From: Gonapodya sp. JEL0774
Taxonomy: Eukaryota > Monoblepharomycota > Monoblepharidomycetes > Monoblepharidales > Gonapodyaceae
DNA length: 11,292 nucleotides
Direction: 5' to 3'
NCBI GenBank assembly: GCA_027604505.1
Contig: JADIIX010000361.1
Span: 1-11,292, forward strand
Shown here: positions 7,632 through 11,292 of the stretch, piece by piece
Layout of the letters: each line of letters starts with the position of its first letter
How positions within the stretch are numbered: position 1 is the first letter of the stretch
Program-made: the position numbers and the translations under genes
Notes under the pieces: generated by a model
Database searches by the model: none
Seen by the model: the letters and a program-made list of their open reading frames with translations, nothing else
What the model was told of the DNA's origin: nothing

Positions 7632-7728
7632 TGGGAGAGAAGTGGGATACATCAATAACACTTTCTGGGAGATATTTTCACTGGACTGGGATACATCGCA
7701 TTTTCAGAAACACTAGATATTACCCTTT

Positions 7729-7929
7729 GAGGAGAGATTATATATCCCTTTTGCAAAATAGTCTACAGGATTGAAGGAAAAAAAGAAACAATCTTATTGT
7801 TAAATGCATACGTATAAAGCCAGTGGTCAAAAAGGAACGTTTTTCGATCCCACACATATAAACTTGACTTCTGTGCAGGCAACTATCTCTCCCTTCCCCG
7901 CCAATCATCGATCCTGAATATATCCTGAA
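7729..7929 (+). repeat. Diverged direct repeat, copy 1
   Basis: It aligns with 8814-8995. The best-matching core begins GCATACGTATAAAGCCAGTG (7806) and runs about 120 bp without an indel. Upstream, GAGAGATTA and a CTACAGGA/CCACAGGA match extend the similarity, interrupted by about 25 A-rich bases present only here (about 7774-7803). Read in the frame of copy 2, this copy has two in-frame stops but still encodes HTYKASGQKGTFFDP. Confidence 0.8.
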
Positions 7930-8384
7930 TGAAGTCGAATCGCTGGCTCGTAAAAATCAAACGAACTGACGGTGTGAGGTACATATGGATGGCAGAACGA
8001 GATCGAAACGGGAAGGGTCAGAACAGAAGAGCCAACAAGCGAAGCAGCACCGTCATACTGCGGACCAGGAGCGACAACAGGCGGAGCAGGAAAAGTATAA
8101 ACATAAGTTTGAACATCACTTGCTTCATTTTGAGACAGCTCGCATTACTGGATCATCGACATGCTTCGCGACTCCAAAATCGGAATCAGAATCAGAGACA
8201 GAGAAAAAGTTCACACACATTTTTTTAGGCAATGATACACTTGTACAGAACAGCATCTCAGCGCCGATAGGAACATCAAAATGTCTGTTGTTGATACGAA
8301 CAAGCGTTTGCAAAAGGTAAAGCGGGATACATTAAATACTCTACAGCAAGGTTCATAGTAAACGATCCATCATGTAACTTTGCT

Positions 8385-8403
8385 ACACTAGGTAAACTAG
8401 TGT
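8385..8403. repeat. Short perfect hairpin, 7-bp stem
   Basis: ACACTAG, a 5-base loop GTAAA, then CTAGTGT. No gene is adjacent, so no role can be assigned. Confidence 0.5.
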
Positions 8404-8728
8404 GACTTTTCTCCAAATTCTAGACAGTTTGCGAATAAAAGTTCTTCGAATGATCAAAAATGTTCCACTTCAGTCACAATGCCAATGCCATTGTCCATGG
8501 TCCGACATTCCCGGTTGAAAAACGGATGCTTCGACCTTTTTTGATCAGTGACCTCCCTATTGTCCAGCCTGGACCCTTCACTAGACTCATGCAGCAAATG
8601 TCGCACTCGCAAAGAACGTGCACGCTTCAAGTATTGTTTCGCATAAGCCTTACAAATCCTTTGAGACGCTTAGAATGTGCACAGTAAGTCGTTGTGAACG
8701 GGAAATCAATCGGGGGTTTTGCGAATAG

Positions 8729-8995
8729 ATGTCAGAAGTTGTCACGGCCATATCGAAGATTCGAGGCCCGGTGAAACAGAGTAAAGGCCCAGACACTGTG
8801 GTAGCATTGTTGAGTAGAGAGATTACATCTTCGTTTTACAAATTGGTCCACAGGAAATTGTTTAGGCATACGTATAAAGCCAGTGGTCAAAAAGGATCGT
8901 TTTCCGATACCACCCTTGCAAACTTGAATTCTGTACAGGCTACGATCTCTCCCGTACCAGGCAGTTATCGATCCCGAATACATCTTACACGTTGA
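8729..8995 (+). CDS. Possible remnant ORF, 88 residues, over repeat copy 2
   Basis: An ATG-to-TGA frame of 88 residues covers the second copy of the duplicated segment. Its last 40 residues (HTYKASGQKGSFSD, then NLNSVQATISPVPG) align without gaps to the translation of copy 1. The frame match between copies hints that the ancestor was coding, but substitutions are not clearly concentrated at third codon positions, so it may be chance. No family is recognised. Treat as a fragment rather than a functional gene. Confidence 0.3.
   Translation: MSEVVTAISKIRGPVKQSKGPDTVVALLSREITSSFYKLVHRKLFRHTYKASGQKGSFSDTTLANLNSVQATISPVPGSYRSRIHLTR
8814..8995 (+). repeat. Diverged direct repeat, copy 2
   Basis: Partner of 7729-7929, offset about 1.06 kb. 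The core begins GCATACGTATAAAGCCAGTG at 8866 and ends near CGATCC-GAATA. Identity over the core is high but clearly not recent, with many scattered substitutions and one indel block outside the core. Confidence 0.8.
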
Positions 8996-9087
8996 CGAAC
9001 TCTCAGTTTTCAGGAAATAGCTGTGGTCATAAAAAAACGATCAATGATGTGTCTGGGCGCGTACCCATTCTCATCCCCATCCCGGAT

Positions 9088-9230
9088 GAGATTTCGAAAA
9101 GTTTCAGAATGTCGAATCCCATCCTCATCCTCATCCCCATCGTGGAGGAGACTTCGAGAAGTTCCAAAATGACGAATCCCACCCCATCCCATCCCATCCC
9201 GTATGAGTTTTCGAAAAGTTTCAGAATCAC
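9088..9230 (+). repeat. Repeat cluster B, three units of the cluster A element
   Basis: Units start near 9088, 9148 and 9205 and share the core GAGTTTTCGAAAAGTTTCAG, with mismatches (ATTTCGAAAA; ACTTCGAGAAG). They are separated by CATCC-rich tracts as in cluster A at 4483-4740 and have the same orientation. The two clusters bracket a 4.4-kb segment carrying the primase gene. Confidence 0.9.
9178..9200 (-). other. G-quadruplex motif in repeat cluster B
   Basis: The minus strand carries five G-runs (3, 3, 3, 4, 3) separated by AT, AT, AT and T, i.e. GGGATGGGATGGGATGGGG followed by TGGG. This satisfies the usual G3 with loops of 1-7 bases rule. Whether it folds in vivo is unknown. Confidence 0.65.
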
Positions 9231-9537
9231 GGCCCGTACCGGTTCTTTTCGATTGCACAGACTGTATTGATGATGTATTGGTTGTGGAACGAGGTGGTAA
9301 GCGGATTGGTTGTCGAGATGGCTTCGGCGGGTGACGATTGGTATTTCGAAATGCGACGGTACAATCCTTCTGCATGGCTGATTGATGCTTGCTGAGGTCG
9401 TTTCGAGCTCGACGAGTAACTGGGCGTGAGTGACTCTTATCTGCGGGCAAGGTGTGTGTCATCAAACTATGTTTCCGGCATTTGGCCGAGTAACTTGTTC
9501 GCCGGTGCAAAGGCGCGCGCAGTACTCGCTCAAATGC

Positions 9538-9615
9538 ATTACGAAACACCGTTGAGAAACTCCCAGAAACTCACGGAGCCTTGCGCAACCACTAGCGCAA
9601 GGAATGTTTCGTAAT
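9538..9615. repeat. Nested inverted repeat
   Basis: Outer arms ATTACGAAAC (9538-9547) and GTTTCGTAAT (9606-9615) are perfect. Inside them CCTTGCGC (9579-9586) and GCGCAAGG (9595-9602) form a second perfect 8-bp stem with an 8-base loop. The left side has 31 bases between outer and inner arms and the right side 3. The octamer AAATGCAT overlaps the left outer arm and recurs just after the TATA-like box at about 9637. Confidence 0.7.
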
Positions 9616-9632
9616 AGCTTGCGTAGTCTAGG

Positions 9633-9641
9633 TCTATAAAT
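9633..9641 (+). promoter_or_regulatory. TATA-like box
   Basis: TCTATAAATG lies about 20 bp after the nested inverted repeat and about 380 bp before the ATG at 10016. The sequence fits a eukaryotic core promoter, but no transcription start evidence exists. Confidence 0.3.
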
Positions 9642-10015
9642 GCATGTGTCCTCCGTGGGACAGTTTGTACTGCTCTCTCTACAAACACACACACGCAAAA
9701 CATCCATTTCCGAAACTTTCATCAATCGCCTTCAGCTCCTGTTGGCAGTGTGATCTGAGCTCTCCGAGCCATAATTTCGTATCAGCTCTCTGAGCATTCC
9801 ACAGCACACTTAGCCTTCGTGGCCACCTGTGCGTCGGCTCCCAGGAGCTCGGTCCGTTCACTTATTATCATCGCCCCCGCGAGCGTTTCGCGTGTATTAT
9901 TGCTACATTAAATCATATACGGCTCTATAGTCTCTTTACCCACACTTGTGAGAATCTAAGATCAGTATACAGTCTGAGAGAATCAGACGGTCACCACTTC
10001 ATCATCAAATACTGA

Positions 10016-10691
10016 ATGGCAGAGAACGCTGCAGCAGCCCTCAACGAACTGCGTGCAAGGTTTCCGACAGAGCTAGCGATACAAAACGCTAAAAGATATC
10101 AACTCATCTCCGCTGCCAAGAAGTATAATCAAGAGGGTCAACCCCCCGTACCACTGCCCACTGCAGGCCCACTAGCGGCCATCAGGCAGAATATCCAGGC
10201 ACTACTATCCGCCAATCCTAACGCCCCTGTTGTGCCAGACGCACCTGCCCTCCTCGGTCCCGTAATCCCCGCCGGTAACGCACCTGAGGTACCACCCATT
10301 ATCCAGGCCCCACTGCCAGCGCCAGCGGAAATTCCTCCGCCTGCCGTCAATCCACCTCTGCCCCCTCCTTTAGTGCTGATTGACGTACACAGGTCCTTTT
10401 CTTGCCAACTAAGCCCGTCAACGGAAAATATGGTGCAGTCTTGAACGCAATCAAAATTCAAACAGAGCATGCCAGAACAATACACGAGTGATATCCTCAG
10501 GTTTGCTGTTGAAGAGTCGCCGAAAGAGCTGAAGCGGGTCCACTCCGGGATGTGAGGATTTTTCTGAACATGAGAAGGATGATTTGGAAAAATGTATGTC
10601 ACACTTTGATACCATCTTCCTCGGGAGAGGGTATAAGCCAGATTGCATCCGACGTCAAGTCTCCCATTCAGCGACTTTCGGTCGGGCCTAA
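10016..10691 (+). pseudogene. Decayed or spliced coding region, Pro/Ala-rich N-terminus
   Basis: The first segment starts at ATG 10016 and stays open to 10444. It begins MAENAAAALNELRARFPTEL, is helical for about 40 residues, then very Pro/Ala-rich (APAEIPPPAVNPPLPPPL). Protein-like sequence then continues in other frames: 10384-10488 (LFLPTKPVNGKYGAVLNAIK), about 10485-10550 (YTSDILRFAVEESPKEL) and 10551-10691 (CEDFSEHEKDDLEKCMSHFD to TAA). Each segment ends near where the next becomes sensible, as expected for successive frameshifts; TACACAG-G at about 10386-10393 could also be a splice acceptor. I do not recognise the family; a gag-like retroelement protein or a host gene are both possible. 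No match to the viral genes on the left is evident. Confidence 0.42.
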
Positions 10692-10997
10692 CGCCACACC
10701 GGCAGTGACGTTAAGAATCCAGATGATGCCGTGGTTTTACCTTTTCGGCCGCACACACGGACACCGCAATATATTTCCACACGATCATCTATTTCAGATG
10801 ATCTTTGTTCAAACAGTAAAAAAATATCAAAATAAAACCCATACTTTGACTGCCGTGAGACCTGAAACAATGAGAAATAGGATTGTTCATGTTTCAGAGG
10901 GTGGCCCATTTGGTCATCAGTCACGGAGAGAAAGATACAGCTCAAAACTTGATGTTTCGTCCATTGGTCTCCAAAGAACGTAGCGCCGCCTTCCCGG
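10692..10997. other. Non-coding stretch with hairpin and AATAAA
   Basis: No gene is supported. It contains the perfect hairpin at 10783-10803 and AATAAA at about 10832, which could be a polyadenylation signal for the coding region to the left. Confidence 0.4.
10783..10803. repeat. Perfect hairpin, 8-bp stem
   Basis: GATCATCT, loop ATTTC, AGATGATC, followed within 30 bp by an A-rich tract. It could be a 3'-end structure for the decayed coding region, but this is inference. Confidence 0.55.
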
Positions 10998-11292
10998 CCT
11001 CGCCGATCTCGTTCCCTAGCAGAAGAGAGACGGAGTGGGCGCGTGACCAAATAAATTCAAACAAACACCAGCGCTGAAACTCAAAACTCAAAACTCACAA
11101 CCGAGGTGAAGCCCTGTCAACGTCGAGTTTGTCTTGAGTGCGTCGGCCACCGCCCTGGCGCCGGCATCGCCAATCCCGTTCCCTAGCAGAAGAGAGACGG
11201 AGTGGGTGCGTGACCAAATTCAAACAAACACCAGCGCTGAAACTCAAAACTCAAAACTCACAACCGAGGTGAAGCCCTGTCAACGTCGAGTT
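10998..11292. repeat. Tandem repeat, period 163-167 bp, cut by the window edge
   Basis: The segment beginning GTTCCCTAGCAGAAGAGAGA at 11011 repeats from 11178 with almost no changes. One is a 4-base difference (AAATAAATTC versus AAATTC), which changes the period from 167 to 163. The copies share an internal AAACTCAAAACTCAAAACTC microrepeat and end in CGTCGAGTT. Near-identity shows recent amplification. The array may be a host satellite or a viral terminal or inter-genic array; it continues past the right edge. Confidence 0.93.

Larger units (their letters stand above)
7632..8728. other. Non-coding stretch with first copy of a duplicated segment
   Basis: No convincing gene. The decamer GGGATACATC occurs at 7644 and 7688, with GGGATACATT at 8324. 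Short frames at 7929-8228 and 7985-8320 overlap each other, are low in complexity (Lys/Arg/Gln-rich) and match nothing I recognise. 8330-8728 holds only a short hairpin (8385-8403). Confidence 0.55.
9245..10015. other. Non-coding stretch with inverted repeat and TATA-like box
   Basis: No coherent reading frame was seen on either strand; short antisense frames here run through the repeats and have no conserved look. The stretch holds the nested inverted repeat at 9538-9615, a TATA-like TATAAATG at 9635, and AC- and CT-rich tracts at 9666-9700. It could be the promoter and 5' leader of the decayed coding region that begins at 10016, or a long terminal repeat; no second LTR copy is in the window. 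Confidence 0.4.

Noticed and set aside
7985-8320. 111-residue open frame, Gln/Lys/Glu-rich and coiled-coil-like
   Set aside because: It overlaps an equally long frame at 7929-8228 in another phase and is low in complexity. Neither can be preferred, so it is not listed as a gene.
8460-8687. 75-residue open frame on the plus strand
   Set aside because: There is no motif, no codon-level pattern and no neighbour support; its length is within chance expectation.
9010-9549. 179-residue open frame on the minus strand
   Set aside because: It runs through repeat cluster B and ends in the inverted repeat; its composition reflects the CATCC repeats, and it has no conserved-looking segment.
9540-10015. 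Long terminal repeat of a retroelement upstream of the decayed coding region
   Set aside because: The TATA-like box and leader are suggestive, but no second LTR, clear primer-binding site or reverse transcriptase is visible in the window.
10688-11050. 120-residue open frame on the minus strand over the tandem repeat edge
   Set aside because: It enters the tandem repeat, has an Arg-rich composition and is antisense to the more plausible remnant; no domain is visible.

Overview
The window looks eukaryotic or eukaryotic-viral. The left ~7.6 kb carries a compact block of genes resembling those of large nucleocytoplasmic DNA viruses (NCLDV-like). The right ~3.6 kb has no convincing intact gene. 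No bacterial operon signals, tRNA, rRNA or CRISPR array were seen. The mix suggests either a giant-virus segment integrated in a eukaryotic genome (protist or fungus-like host; I cannot say which) or a gene-poor, repeat-rich part of a large DNA virus genome. Host and virus lineage are not determinable from the sequence alone.

Layout. (1) 1-1204, minus: a membrane-anchored protein running off the left edge, with a QNVHD motif that I associate from memory with uncharacterised giant-virus proteins. (2) 1227-1551, minus: a small coiled-coil-like gene that appears broken by two frameshifts. (3) 1573-3090, minus: a GH18 chitinase-like protein with a duplicated N-terminal domain and a Thr-Gly repeat linker. 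(4) 3115-4356, minus: a protein resembling the RNA ligase/nucleotidyltransferase fold, with Met where the nucleophilic Lys is expected. It ends 24 bp before the chitinase start, so the two may be co-expressed. (5) 4357-4765: a divergent intergenic region filled with CATCC-rich units, each carrying a TTTTCGAAAA palindrome. (6) 4766-7631, plus: a D5-like primase-helicase (PrimPol domain, UL52/PrimPol-type zinc site, second zinc ribbon, SF3 helicase), interrupted near its end by a +1 frame change at about 7085-7112.

Right part. 7632-9050 holds a diverged ~200 bp duplication whose two copies keep the same reading frame for about 120 bp. 9060-9240 holds a second cluster of the repeats found upstream of the primase gene, including a strong G-quadruplex motif on the minus strand. 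9245-10015 has a nested inverted repeat followed by a TATA-like box. 10016-10691 is a decayed or spliced coding region, recognisable as protein-like segments in three frames. 10998-11292 is a tandem repeat with a period of 163-167 bp that is cut by the window edge.

How it fits together: the primase-helicase would start and unwind viral DNA replication, the ligase-like protein would act in nucleic-acid repair or RNA processing, and the chitinase could act on a chitinous host wall or cover. The broken reading frames (primase, small coiled-coil gene, right-hand remnant) favour an endogenised, decaying viral segment, but the intact chitinase and ligase-like frames mean the decay is recent, or that some breaks are sequencing errors.
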